Shown here piece after piece: positions 36,601 to 51,600 of a DNA stretch of 64,000 nucleotides. The notes under the pieces were generated by a model. The model searched no databases. It saw only the letters and a program-made list of their open reading frames with translations, and was not told the DNA's origin. A program made the translations under genes and the position numbers. The DNA is from Tubulanus polymorphus. Taxonomy: Eukaryota; Nemertea; Palaeonemertea; Tubulaniformes; Tubulanidae. The stretch is from assembly GCF_964204645.1 (NCBI RefSeq), contig NC_134026.1, positions 17,566,650 through 17,630,649 on the forward strand, written 5' to 3'. How positions within the stretch are numbered: the stretch's first letter is position 1; every line of letters starts with the position of its first letter.

Positions 36601-39600
36601 TGTGCTCTAGATGGGAAAATCTGAGAGATGAACTTCATAGCAATATTTGTAACATATTCCCCAACATTCGAAGTCTCGACAAGGACGACCAATTCGGGAT
36701 TTTACTTTCTAATCATCTATTAGCTCGTTACGTAGGCAAATTTGTAGACCAAGGATTTAAAGCCTTGCACACGATCTTATTCTATATCCACTTTTTTCCA
36801 TACATGTGAATATTTTGAAATTTGGTAACTTGCATTAGTGTTAATCTTTTTTCTATTTCATTGTTATCCTATACCTACAGAGAAATTTTATATACACCAC
36901 TTTTCTTTTGTCAATTTTATTCTGTTTTTCAACAATTGTGCGAGATTTCATGATAAATAAATATTGAATTGAATTGAATTATTAGGGATTACCCCATAAT
37001 AGTGTATATCCTATGAAAGCTCTTTTCACAAGCTTTTGAGTGATACCAAGTTTGCAAACTGGAGGTTACCTTCAGATTCTGACCCCTTGGTCAGTGACCC
37101 CCCAAGGTCATCCAGATTGTCAGGCCAACCATGCACTATCATCAGGATCATCCCAAGAGAATTTATCATCAGAATCTTTCATTCCTATCTCCAATATCAG
37201 CCAACCTCACTAGGGAGCATCTTTAGTGTATTGGCCATTATTACTAACGATCTTGTCAACTTCAGTAATCTGACCCATAGTAGGCCTATACATATTCCAG
37301 AATAGCATATAATCCGTAAATCTGAAACAAGGCGGTACAGAATACATTTAATTGAAGCCTGCTATACATAATGTATGTTTATGTTCATATAATGTCTTTA
37401 TATGAAAATTATATGATTGATATAATTTCAGACATCATGGCATTAGAAGTAGGGCCAGGCGTTCTGATTAAAATCACATCGACAACTTCAGTCGAACTTT
37501 TCCTGGAAGCTGCAAGAAATGCTGATGCGACTTTGACATGTGGTCACCTGGTGTCAATAATCGTAAAGAATAAAGGAATGGCTGGAGCTCCACTGTCGCT
37601 GTTAGCTAATCATATGGCTACTGCCCTGCATCACATACAGAATAGCGATGGAAAAAGACTGGGTATGATATGATGTTGCTTATATTTTATGACATATTTC
37701 GCCATAAAGCCCATGCAAAGTTTTACCATTTCCATCCTACTGTATACATGATTTTTAATGTTAAACCTACATGTTCAGAATAAGCTTATATGCACATGAT
37801 ATGTACTCCACAGATTTTGATTCCCAAATGAATTATGTCATTAGCATGCCCTTACGTGTATATTTTTTTGCCCATGTTTCTAATGCTTCATTATTTGATG
37901 TCATTTCTAATGAGGTTTGACTTTGGAACTAAGACAACCCAATGCCTTACTGACTTATAGCTTTTAGCACGTCTTGGAGCATGGGTTTATTAAGTCAGGT
38001 CCACTAAAACTGTCAATAGTTCTCGATAGCTTTACTCAGGAGACCAGCAAAAATAATGGTTAGAATTGAAAGACAATATTGATATTTGATAGCAGCTCAT
38101 CTATAGATTCTCAATGTATATTAGGTGCGCAAACGATGATGTATCAGTCGCAAGATTCTATGCAAACCGCAGCATTTGTAAGAGATTGTTTATGCGTATT
38201 GCCAAAACGAATCGCTGAAGCAGTTGCCTGTCAGGTAAGTCTGATTATGTGAAGCTACATAAACATCGATGGACTAAGAGATTTTAGATGATTACTTCAT
38301 GAAAATTGTTTTTTAGGTTTTTTTAGAACCATTCAGCAAAGTAGTAGGAGATGCCAAATCTAAACAGCTCCTTGTCGAAAGCTGTCAGACAGTGGCCCAT
38401 CACAATGCAATTATCAGACTTGGAATGGCTTTAGGTGTGAATGAATGGTCTCAAGCATTTGATGATCGTCTAAGATTACCATTTACAGGAACTACTACAA
38501 CAGATGATGATGAAGCTGGAATGGTGGGTATAAATGTGATCATATTTTATACCCTCGTTTGATTGTAATCTAGATATCTTCAAAAAATATTCCCAAATTC
38601 AACAATTCCTGAAGAAAATCATAACTACATGTCAAGGCATCAACCTCAAAATAGCAATCAAAATACTTTCAGATATAGAATTTACCATGAATGAATTATT
38701 ACCATATTAACATTAATGGACCTCGTTTATTAATTTATTGATTTTTTTAGTCATTTGAAGAAGAGAATTCTGAATCAGAAAGTGATAGTCTGAGTGATAG
38801 TGATACTTATGAAAGCATCCTTGATGATGTAGAACTTTCGGATGAACCAGAATTGTTAGAAAGGAAAGCAGTAAATCTTGAAGATGATGCAGGTGCTGGT
38901 TAGTTTCCATGAATTTTGGTCAATAAATTGTTTTTTGGGAGATGATCAAAATCAGTTTTCTTAACTAAGCAAGTTATAATTGGCCGATCTTTGATGCAAA
39001 TGTTTTCCCCCTGCATTCCAATTATTCGATGATGATTAAACTTTGGATGGAATTGAATTGAACTATAAATGTCGGCAATGAGCTTCTGTAGTACCAAAAG
39101 ATTACCCAGAAACCCAGAAACCCTGGGCTTTTTGGTGAATTTTGACCTGAAATAAAAATGTAGAATTGTTATAGTCCTCACGTTTGTAACATTATGCGCC
39201 TCATCTCAAACGTTTCCCCCTTCCTGCTCATATTGGTTGATAATATGACTGAAAACTGTCCATTATGTGTAGTTTCTAAGCACTTAAATATACTTATGTC
39301 AACGTGATATGGTGAGTGGTGCCATCTATGCATTTATCTACAAAGAGTTCACGAGTGGCTCCATCTATACACACATTTGAAAGCAATGTGACCATAGAGC
39401 GTTTTATATACCACAGTAAAGCATATATAAACCCCGTCAATCCTATGAGGTTTAACAATAGCCTTTGCAGCAACTCAAATTTCAGTCGGTCATAAATGGG
39501 CATATGGTGAACCCAACCAAAATTTGATCAGTAGTACTAAAGTGGTTTAAAATGACAACACAACGCATTTAATTTTATCGCATTCATCAGGAATTTGTTG

Positions 39601-42600
39601 CACCTTGAAAACTAATCATTCAGGAATTGGCAGTGTTTCGAAATGAAAAGAGCATTGATCACTAAAGTAGAGGGTTTATAGCTGCACAAGGGTGTTGGGA
39701 ATAAAAATCTTTCTTTTTCCTCCAGACAAACTGGTGCATGCAACTGATTCTGTCATCAAATCTGACGAAAATGTTCTGAACGATGTCAAGGAAGAAAATG
39801 GAGATAGCGAATTGAAACCTGACAAACCAGAAAAATTGAATCGTGATGAAACTGCAATACCAGATGAGATGGCACATATGACAGCTCTGGAGCAAGAACG
39901 TCTTGAAATCATCAACATTATTCGACGAGATGAGTTTGGTATGGGAGTTTTTTTGTCTGAAGATGCAGAGAAACTAATGCGTGTTCAACAAGAACGATTA
40001 GGCCGGAGTTTAGAAAGGTACATTAAATAATTGTTCTCCCAACTATAAAGTCTTTAATGTGCTCGCCATTGCTCTTACATGTGTGTTTTGCAATGCTGTA
40101 TATACTCGTGTAAAATCTGGATCCAATATTAATGGCTGACCGTAGTGCCTCTTGGGGCTCTTGTTTCTCATATCGGATGGATGACCTCGATATGCTGATT
40201 AGCCGTGTGCTTGAATTCATAAAAAAACCCAAAAAGCTTACCCCTGTGTACTAGATGTGATTCTTACCGAGTCAGATGACGTGGAGTCAAATCCTCGACC
40301 CCCAAAAAATGCTGAGTGTTTCCCTTGCGGCTGTTGCGAATCAAACGTATATAGCTATAGATGCGACAGTTTTGTCTTCCGTAGCTACGAAGTGGACACA
40401 TCCAACTACTACAACCCAATAGAGGATGAATACATAACCATCGACTCGGTCAACTAAGTTTTCAGCCCACTAAAAGCAAGTAGCCCATGCGCACCAGCAG
40501 GGAAGCATGATAGCACCGCCCAAAAGTCGCCTGGGAAACCCAGACGCACTGTAAACCCCCCAAAACATCGAAGCGCCACCATTCAAGCCGCTCGAATGGC
40601 TCAAGCTCAGCATTTAATGCCTCAGAGTTTGCAGCAGTATTAGAGTACATCAAGCCCTATGTTATCTGTGCCACTAAGTGATGGTAAAACGCCAATATAA
40701 AATCCAGTGAGATCTTTCCCCCATGGTTCAATGTCTACAGAAAGGATCGTAGTTCGCTGGGTGGTGGGGTGTTCGTCCTCGTACACAAGGACCTAACCTC
40801 GGCACTGTACCCAATCGAAACAACCAGTGAGTCTGTATGGGTGACTGTCGACCTGAAATAACAGAGAAACATCCCCATTGGCTCTTTCACCGGGACCACA
40901 GACATGTCGAGTCACTAGAAGAACAGCTGCAAACCATCTTCACTACTGGGAAGCAAATATTGCTGGCTGGTGACTGCCTGAATATCAACTGGGAAGCGTT
41001 AACTGTAGCCGCAAACAGTCAGGATAGGCCTGTGCAAAAGGCACTCATCGATATCATAACCACAGCTGAAATAACCCAAGTCCATGAAGAGCCAACAAGG
41101 GATGACAAAATACTGGATCTCGTCTTTACAAATAATCCATCACTTGTCAAAAGCTCTGTGTCAATCCCGGGCCTTTCCGACCACGACATGGTCATACAGA
41201 CATTGACATTAAACCCCAAACAAGTCGAAGAAGACCCAGACGACATTATCACTTCAATAAAGCAAATTGGGACGATATAAACACCGATCTAGCAGGACAT
41301 CAATAAAATCGAGGCGTCGAAGATATGTGGAACCACTGTAAGTCCGTCCTTTTCCGATCAATAAATCAAAATGTACCCTCGAAGACGTCAAGGGTAAGAA
41401 ACTCCCTCCCGTGGCTGACCCCAGCAGTACACAAGCTCCTAAAACGGAAAAAAGACTATTGACAAAGGCTTAGAAATCTGGAAACTGGAAAGTCTTTCGT
41501 AGCTTCCAAAAAGAGTAAACGCAATATTCATCGTACCGAGTGAGACTTTGTAAACAAGACCATTCAAGACGGCAAACAAAATGGCAACTCTAAACTCTTC
41601 TGACATTATGATATCCAATTTGATATCCTCACGCCACTAAACCATGGATTCCGTGTCGGCCACTCATGTGAGACACAGCTGGTTACCACAGTCGACGGAC
41701 ATGGTACCGCACGACAAGCTACTACATAAACTATCCCACTACGGCATCCATGGAAACCTCCACTCTTGGATCTCAAACTTTCTATCCAAGGGGAAGAAGA
41801 TGAGGGCAGTACTCGACAGCGAGATATCAGAAGAAACAACTGTCGATTCCGGCGTACCACAGTGCACCGTACTCGGTCCTCTGCTTTTTCTCTGCCATAT
41901 TAATGACTTAATCAGTCACTTCACAAATTCGACTATTTGCTGATGAATGTCTCATCTACAGGCAAATAAAATCATTTGCTGACCACATCTAGCTCCGGAA
42001 GGACCTAGAAGCACTAGAAAGATGGGCCATCAAGTAGGGCATGAAGTTCAACGCAAAAAAATGCTTCTTCCTGCGGATATGTGAAAGGACTACCTACATG
42101 TACTCTCTAAATGATGTTGTATTGCAAGTCATTTCAAACAACCTGTACTTGGGCATCATCATTTCGAACAGCCTTAAATGGAGCGACCATATAGAAAGTA
42201 TTTGTGGAAAAACCCTTCGAACGCTAGATTTCTTATGTCGAAACCTCCAGAACTGTGCAAAGTTTGCAGAAATGCTACAGTCACTAAACCTCCCACCCCT
42301 AGCCGAAAGAAGGAAGCAATCACGTCTAGTGCTCTTTTACAGGGTCGTAGAGGGGTCAGTTCCAGCGCTACCCGCCGATAAGTTTGTCATACCGTTTCGA
42401 ACCTCCCTTGTTCAAAGCACCTATCTGATTACGATTACGAAAGCTCAAACCCGGTTGAAAGATACATAGTAAAAAACATTTGCGGGTTCGTTGTCCCGCT
42501 TATAGAAAATGACCAGTACAAAAACTCGTGTTTCGTTGGGACTACACTTGAGTGGAACCATCTTGATAACAGCGTAGTGAAACCAGGACTTTCAGCAGCT

Positions 42601-45600
42601 AAGTTCCGAGAACTCATCTGCTCGTCCCCTCAATAGACACATCGCCCTGTCCCCACCGTGTACATTCGATGCCAAAAGTGATCACGTCAACGTAAAAAAG
42701 CAGAAACAGAGAATTGTAAATTCAATCAAAATATATTTGCATAAAATATATCAAATCCAAATCAATTCTGTTTTATTGAACAAAATAACATCAAATTCAA
42801 TTATATTTTATTCCGCATTCGATTCAATAAGACAAGGGGAAAAGATTGATCTTAGGCATTCATTCCTGCTGTCTGTTTTACTTATAAAAACACAAAATCT
42901 TGTACTGTGTAGATAAGATTGAAGTAGGAGTGCATTTTGACAAATGTTACCCACCCACAGATAGCATCATTTATAAAAAAGCGAATATTTCTGGCTGGCC
43001 ATGTGAGGCGCTTCTTGTTCTAAAGAGTTAAATATTGACATGTATACAATTTTTCCATTATATTGGTACCTATGCACATTTCGTAATCAATTGCAAAATA
43101 GTTGCACTGGCATGCTCTACGATTATGGTGAGTTTCAAGGTCATTAGTTTCTGTATATGTTCACCAGCGGGCATTGGATAGAGGAATACGGTGATATCTA
43201 TCCAGACATATAAAATAGTACGGTGGAACCTACCAAAACTATGAAGACTTATCTACGTATTTCATGTGAATCCACATTAACTAGAACTCAACTGACCTAT
43301 CCTACATAAACATGGTTAGTTCGAATATGTGAATTTTTTTGGTGGACAAAATCACTTGTTAGATAGGAGAACGTCAATCATAATAGGTTTAAAATCTTCG
43401 AAATGAAGTGTGAAGCCATGTTTTGTCAGGTGGGAATTTTTCTGGTTCTATTACAGATTGTCAAGGGATTTGTATACGAGAGACACTCATTTTGTGCTAG
43501 AGTTGATTCAGAATGCTGATGATAATGCCTATCCAGAGAGAACAAAGTCAAAGCGTTTCATTCCGTCGATGCAGTTTATCATTGACAATGATTCTGTTAC
43601 AATTCTGAATAATGAATGTGGATTTAAACCGGAACACATGAAAGCATTGTGCGATGTTGGTAACAGTACAAAAGGAAAACACAAATATGGTTATATTGGT
43701 AGGTACCATACATTCATGTTCAAATAGTTTTTAGCCCACTTGGGAAGTTTTCAATACTCTTGATGTATTATCTTGCTTTTTGGTTTGCCTATATTATCAA
43801 CAGTTGGTTGGCAACCTGCCAAGGTCTTTGTTAAATTGCGGCACAAAATATCTATGGGGTTGTTTTTATTGTGAAGCAAGTAAAACTGATCCGCTGAGGT
43901 TTTGGTCCAAAACTTCAAAACTCCTTCGCTGTCTACAAGTTTCTTGCACTGGCCTTGTAATAATGATAATAATAATAATATATTTTCTTATATAATGCAG
44001 TTATAAAATCTTAACCACTGCGCTTTACATTCTAGAACTACATTATAAAAGTACAAGTTAAAAATTAATCACCATTAGTAGAGGAGCAGCCAGGTCCTAT
44101 CTTGCTATCAGGGCTTTCATTTCATATATTCATATCACGAAATTACGTACAAGTCTGCGACAAAATCAAAAAGTTTCATCCAATTTGAGAAAATTCTACG
44201 TTTTTTTCGAGGCACCACCTCATGGATTTTGTATTGAAGCTCGGTTCCAAAAACTCTAAATCGTAATTTTAGACAATCATTATTGCGGAATTAAATGCTT
44301 CACATTTTTATCATTCCTTGATGATTATCTTAAACACTTTGGACACAGTGACGTTTTTAAGTTGGAGAAGCGTGAATGTAGCACATCACCAAAAATACAA
44401 CCATTTTTGGTTTTTCCAGTGATTTACGCAAACGTCAGTATCTCCTTGAAATATCAGTTTTAATATACAGTAAACCGGTCCCGGTAATCCACTCAACTCG
44501 GTAGAATTGTCATAAGAATCTCATTTGCAATACAGTCAACCCCCGATATTCAGCCCACATCGGTGCAGAACGATTTTGGCGGTATAGAGAGTATGGCAGT
44601 ACATTAGGGGTGTTTTACTATGTATTTGTTTTGAGATGTACATAGGGAAAACCTGGCGGTAGGCGGGGTTGCGGTAAATGGGAGGGCGGTATATTGGGGG
44701 TTCACTCCACATTAATTATTAATTTGTTCTATTCGGTAACCACCAAATTGGTGAAAAATAAAACTAATAGTGAGTCAAGCTATCAAAAACTCCTGGCATG
44801 TGCTGCAAAATTAACGACAACATTCCGACCCGTAACAGAAACATCCGACTGTACACGGTATATTAGCCCGAGCACAAGAACAGTTTTTTGTGCACATGCT
44901 TACAGTACATTTACAGACATTGCGAGACGTTTTCACTGGTTTTGCCGTCTTTGTCATTAACACCGGTGCCATCGTGCCAGTATCGGTAAATTTCCAACCA
45001 AAGAGTGTCGGATTTGGGATGATAGGTTGATATTCTACTGATTCCCTGTAAAGCAGTAGCTGATAAAGTGATCGCAACGTGTGTTGCCTGAATTAATCTT
45101 CGGTTGGTGGTAAAAAACGTAGATCTGACGATTTCGAAGCAAAAAGATGCTGATGCAAAGTATCTAATGATTTAAAATGTTCTGTAGATTTACCATACAA
45201 CGACACAAAGATAGAAACAGCTTCGGCAAAAATCTCATCAGTTGGGCTATGGTCTTTATTTGCCATGTAGTGAACCAGATGTGGCAATTTACCAATAAGT
45301 TTTATAGCTACACTTGCTGATCGACACTTCCCTTTTCGAAACGGGTAACTGACACTGTCACATCCTGTCAAAACGTACGTGCTAAGTAACGTAACCATTG
45401 CATTATGGGGATCGATTTCATTCATACAGAGATGGTTGACATACTCATGGATGGGGAGGAAAGTATTAGCTAGCAGCTTTTCAACCCACAGCTCACCAAT
45501 GTCCAATTTGGTCTTGTTGTACAGGGCCAGCATTATTATATCGGTATCCGTGGCTCTTATTACTGCTCGATTGACTGTCAGCGTCTCAGTCGAATACCGG

Positions 45601-48600
45601 AGATGAGCAAAAATCCTGGTATCTTCCTCTTCGTGGCCCTTGCATTGGAAAGCTATTGGCTCTTCGACGCTGTGTTTTGTTGCGGCCCAGGTTGTATCAC
45701 TAGCTGTACATCCTCCGATATATAATACTATCCCATCAGGGATTACATCGTGACTTCTGATAATGTATTCTGCGATGTAGTCCAGCAAGTTAGCTTTATT
45801 TCTATCCACACTCAAGAACACTTTCCAGTCTCGTTTAGGTTGTCTCGCACACAGTATTCTTTACAAGTTTTTCCTTTCTTTCTTCTGTCTCTCTCTGCTT
45901 CTTTCAAACTTCTCTCTCCAAAATCATATCGGTCGCCTACTAGATGTATTTGCTTGCAGTTTTTTGGCATGATTACGAACAATTTTCTCATCAATGATTC
46001 GGCCATACTTTTAAAATCCGGTGCGCTTAATTTTTCGTACTGGTGGATAAGTGCCATGGCATCAATTATATACGTGGTTGCTTGGTTGTTACCAGGTGGA
46101 AGGCTCTCATATGTTGGCAGGTCATGAAGTAGTTTCTTCGTAAAGTCACTTTTATTGCCTTTTCTCATTTGTATACCATTCTCATTTTTTTCAAAGAGTG
46201 ATGATGGGAAGTCTGTCCACTCATGTGTTAATGCTGTGCTACTTTCCTCTTCGGGCATGAAGCATAATGCACGTGTGACGAGACTTTCATCCTGGTATAT
46301 GTTGACTAGTTTTTTCTCCTTGCTCACCTTAGACACTTTATTTGAGTTGGAGAATGTCATAAGTGCAGGAGTCTTGATGGCCATGAGGTTTTTGTTTTTA
46401 GCGGACTTGAGAGAAGATATACCAATGTCTCGCGCATTTGCCAAATCGGAGGATAACAGAACCTCTCCAGAACTGATGTTGATGATGTTGCTTTGGTCTG
46501 TAGTCTGAAATGAATTGGGATTTGAAGGAAAAAATTATCTTTTTGACAGCATTGTTATCTTTTCCAGTCTGCTTTTTTGTGTCGGCATGATGTTTTGTAG
46601 ATATGTTGGTGTTAATTTTGACCATTGACTTGAGACATTTCGATACCTTTGCCAGGAATGGGACAGACTGGACATATTTCTCTTGGGTAACTGGTTTTGT
46701 TGTTAAGCCTTTGAGCAGGTGATTCTTTCCATGGCGGTTGATTGACTGTTCCAGACCCAGGTCTGTCCAAACTCCATTGCATTTGTTTGTGGTGTGATGG
46801 ACTGTGAAATTTCCATTGATAAATTGTCGGTAAACTTCAGGGAATTTTGTTGGAAGTTTTCTCATATCGTCAATATAATGTGATAATGCTGGTACATAGT
46901 TGGTATGTCCCGCAGCGATAGTGTATGGGATCATTCTCTCGACTTCCGTGAGATGTGCTACCCAGTCCCCTGAACGCTCAGCCTTGATGTATCGCAATAG
47001 AATGTGTACCATATCTATGTACATTAACCAGAATTTTGCTGTCATGTTTGCTTCAATTAGATTTTTCAAATGATCTGTCCATCTTTCGTTCAGCACCTCG
47101 ATTTCTGATCTAAGTTCACAAAACATACGTTTGAAATTTAAGATATCTTCATTTTCACAACAATTCTTCTGAAGCAATTCTATACGTTTCATATGGATAT
47201 TTTTGCCTGTTACTCCGACAAATGACTGCCAAAGCATGTTTTCTAATTACTCAACTATATTCAAATGGTACTTTAAGGTTGAATAGTAATCTTTGCCGGA
47301 CACTACTTTGTCTGTTGTTCCACTTTTACATAGGTCATTTTCTAAAAGGATGGCTTCAAAGCCGCTTTGCTTCATTAATGTACCAATACTGGCCATGAAA
47401 TTTGTTGCAATGTGGAATCCACCAAGTCTGACAATGACATTTTCATACTTTTTCTCGTTTTTATGAACTATGCCTTTTAGAATATCATAAATCTTCTGAT
47501 CTGCAGTTACGACTGTATCCTGTTGGCCCAGGTTCACAGTGACGTCTACCAAGTAATCATGTGACTTGTGTACAACAGCATGCGATGTTGGCGAATGTGG
47601 GAACATCGGACCATATGCTACGGTTGTTGGCCTGTTCAATTCAGGATGCAGGCAGTCCAAGAATGATGACCAACTTAGCAATGCGGTTTCTTTATCATAA
47701 TCACGTGAAGCTGAACGGATTAGTGACCATAGGAAGCTCTCATCTGTAATGAGGCTGGTGCCATATAGACTGCCTTCTCCCATTGAAGCAGTGTCGACTA
47801 CGATATCTATCATAGATCGTGCCTTGCGACTATCGTTCAAACTGGCATTGCTTTCAGGTACAGAGAAACGACATGGTGAAATTGTCCTTCTCTTCTTCTT
47901 TACCGGCACAGTACAACTTTCCTTGGTATCATTTCCATATTGGTAAAACACATGTGTTGTCCCATGGAATGTGGAACCATCGCTTGTTTTATCATTAAAG
48001 TCAAGGTTATCAAAAGCTGTCTGGAGAAATTGGCCTTCCTTCAACTCACTAGGAACAAAACGTCCATCAACACTATGTTCTCCAATACTTTGTACCTCAG
48101 CTGTAATAATACGTTGACCCGAATCATAACTGATAGCATGACCAAGCTTATTGAGTAATTCTATTGTTTCCTTGCTTCTTGTGGTTTTCAAAACATGCAA
48201 TGTTAATGCAGAATTTTTTGGCATCGCTAGGCATGTAGCCTGTGCCATCATATGCTGAGCTGTCGACAAAACTTGCAATTCTTCACTTTCTGATAAACAC
48301 TCTCCAGCATCTTTATCTGACAAAATCTAAGCCAAATGGTTGTACAGTTCAACTGGGACCCGCTTTCTTGCTTCATCAAGACTTATTTCCATTGTATTCA
48401 CATCTGTTTGTTTGAAGGTAGTTGCAAGTTTTTTCATTAATGATCGGATGTGCTTTGCCAATGTGAATGAATCACAGTTGAAATTCAATTGACGTGGGTA
48501 TTTCACTTTTTCAGCTGGTTCTATTTCATGTGCATCTTGCAATTTCATCAATTGAGTGCACAGGTCACTCACAGTTATGGATCCCGAACATATGATGGTC

Positions 48601-51600
48601 ATGCGTTTATACTGCACTGGTATCGCTTGAATAGAATCTCCATACCTATTAGATAGTTTTTTTAGAAGACGTGCTGACCGAATACTTGGACTTTCATTAA
48701 GAGAATTTTCGTCAGATTTCATCTCAGCAAATCTACTTGTTAAGCCGCTTAAGTTAAACGCATCTCCATTCTTTATTACTTGTTCGTCTATAAAATCACA
48801 GAGCTTGGTAAATGCCGCATCGGGTAATTTTGGTGAACTTGCCCGTTTATTTAAATAATTATCCATACAGGGAGGGTGGTAATGGTATCCTTCTAGATTT
48901 TTTGGACTCCCAATATGACTTACTAGTTTACTGATCATATGCTCATCACCCAACTCCTTGGCTTTTTCATACAATCTGGTTTTGTCTTGTCTGTGCATAA
49001 TCAAACATATGCATTTTCCGATCTTTCTTATATCTCTCTTTCTCGCAAAGTAGACACTTTTGTTTAGTCACATCATGTTGCGTGCTTCTTTTCGTGGTTG
49101 ATGGTGGTGGTAAACACATGGGTCCATATTTTCTTTATCTTCAACTTTCACCGGGATGCGAAAAAGTGCATCGGGAATCTCTTTCAGAATATTCATTTTT
49201 GTTGGTTTTGGTATTTCCATACTTTTCCTGCAAAATATAAATTGTAAATAAAATTACACATGTATATTTATTATACACAACTGACTGTATATATACTGAA
49301 ATATAAACGAAAATTTGGTTCCCTTTGGGCTAGATATTTAAGTGCTGAAATCTCAATGAAAATTTGGGCATAGGTCTGGGCTAGATATTTAAGCGCTGAA
49401 ATATCAATGAAAATTTGGGCATAGGTTCACCTCTGGGCTAGACATTTAAGCGCTGAAATATCAATGAAAATTTGGGCATAGGTTCCCCTCTGGGCTAGAT
49501 ATTTAAGCACTGAAATATCAATGAAAATTTGGGCATAGGTTCCCCTCTGGGCTAGACATTTAAGCGCTGAAATATAAATGAAAATTTGGGCATAGGTTCC
49601 CCTTTGGGCTAGACATTTAAGAGCTGAATTATAAATGAAAATTTGGGCATAGGTTCCCCTTTGGGCTAAACATTTAAGCACTGAAATATAAATGAAAATT
49701 TGGGCATAGGTTCCCCTTTGGGCTAGACAGACATTTAAGCACTGAAATATTTAGATGAAAATTTGGGTAGGCCTATAGGTTCCCCTCTGGGCTAGACAGA
49801 CATTTAAGAGCTAAATTATAAATGAAAATCTGGGCATAGGTTCCCCTTTCGGCTAAACATTTAAGCACTGAAATATTTAGATGAAAATTTGGGTATAGGA
49901 AGCATTAAAATATGAATGAAACCCAATCAGGCATAGGTTCACCAAAAAATTTTGTGACTTATACATGTATATCATATCGGCCTAACCATTTGAAATGGAC
50001 ATTAATGCGGACAATTCTTTTTCTTTTGAAAAACAAAGCCTATATTTTTTCAGCTTATCAGGTTCACCCAGTCCTGGCAGTGGTTGCCTCCAAAGAGATC
50101 TCCGTCGCCCTACGATCCTAGTGTAACCAACAACCCAGACACATTCACTCAAATTCGCTGTACATCAGATACTAAAGCCTAGCGCACATCGACACTGCGA
50201 TTGGAGACAACTAGTTGCTACCGAACGATTACCCCGCGCACATCGAAATCTAGTTACAACCGGTCAGTTGCAGCAACTGCATGGTGCATGTCGATCGTCG
50301 AGATCCGGAGCGCGCACATCGACGGATATGACTGCGATTGAGTACAACCAGTTGCTCAAAAGTAGAACATGGGCAACTGGCTGGAACTGGAGTTAGATCG
50401 ACGCTTACCAATCGTAAGCTCGCTCACATCGACACATTAAAGCAACTGATCGTATCCAGCCATGCGCCGAAAACTGCCTTGCAACAAGTTGTCTCCAATC
50501 GCAGTGTCGATGTGCGCTAGGCTTAAGGTTCTTGGTGAAATCATAGGCCCATAGGTATTATAATCCATTCCATGATTAATTTTGTAGTTCATCGAAAAAG
50601 AGAGAAGAAGTGATATTTACTTACCAAATTATGTTTGAAGTTTCATTTTAGACAATTTCCATCAAATACATGCTATGAATTTAAAAGGTTGGCTTTCCGT
50701 GTCCGGCAATCAGAGCATACTTTACTATCAACAGCAGATAACTTGAATCAATGCATAAATCCTCGGTCAGTTTCAACAAATTTAACAACAATTAAAGATG
50801 TTATTTGTACAATGTTACCAAGTAACAGAAGTAACAGATGGTAGGTGATGATGAAATGAATGTCCCATTTCAATTCTGAAACACTATAAGAGTGCATTTC
50901 ATTTCTTACAGCAGTTACAGTTATTTATTTCTTAAAACACTAAAAATCATGACTAAAAGAAGTAGCATTTTTTATTATAGAATATTCAGTACCAGGATTG
51001 TGCGATAACAAAGGACATAAATATAATTAAATGCATATGATATGATTTGATTTTAGACACATTGAACTATAATCTATTAAAATGTGGCTTTTTGATTTTC
51101 CATTCTATAAATGTTCGTACTATTATAAACCAACAATGGTCGTATTTTTGGTGATGCGCTACATTCACTGTGTCCAAAGTTTTTAAAATAATCATCAAGG
51201 AATGATATAAATGTGAAGCATATAATTCCGCAATAATGATTAATGTCTAAAATTACGATTTAGAATTTTTGGAAGCGAGCTTTAATACAAAATCCATGAG
51301 AAAAAAACGTGTCTTGAAAAAAACGTAAAATTTTCTCAAATTGGATGAAACTTTTTGATTTTGTCGCAGACTTGTACGTAATTTCGCGATATGAATATAT
51401 GAAATTAAAGCCCTGATAAATCTATATACAATGAAAAAAGAATTACTTCCATACCTATAAAACTCTTTGTTTTATTCGCAGATTAGTAAATGATGCAATT
51501 TTAGTTCCCTCGGCTGACAATTGGGGGCGTTTAACCATTTTCGCACCACCTGTTACCATGGAAACGACCATCACCAGAACCGTACATGACCCCCCTATCA

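Noticed and set aside
40837-41280. 147-codon ORF as a host endonuclease gene
   Set aside because: It is the APE-type endonuclease of a decayed LINE, with the leader and RT pieces in order around it.
49427-49681. Repetitive 84-codon ORF that could be taken for a repeat protein
   Set aside because: It is the translation of the 61-bp minisatellite; unit changes are not codon-biased.
49318-49905. Regular repeats resembling a CRISPR array
   Set aside because: Units are contiguous with no unique spacers, in an animal genome.
44108-51416. Assignment of the large TIR element to hAT on the basis of its CAGGG ends
   Set aside because: No 5-8 bp target duplication flanks the ends, and the encoded protein has no hAT transposase motifs.
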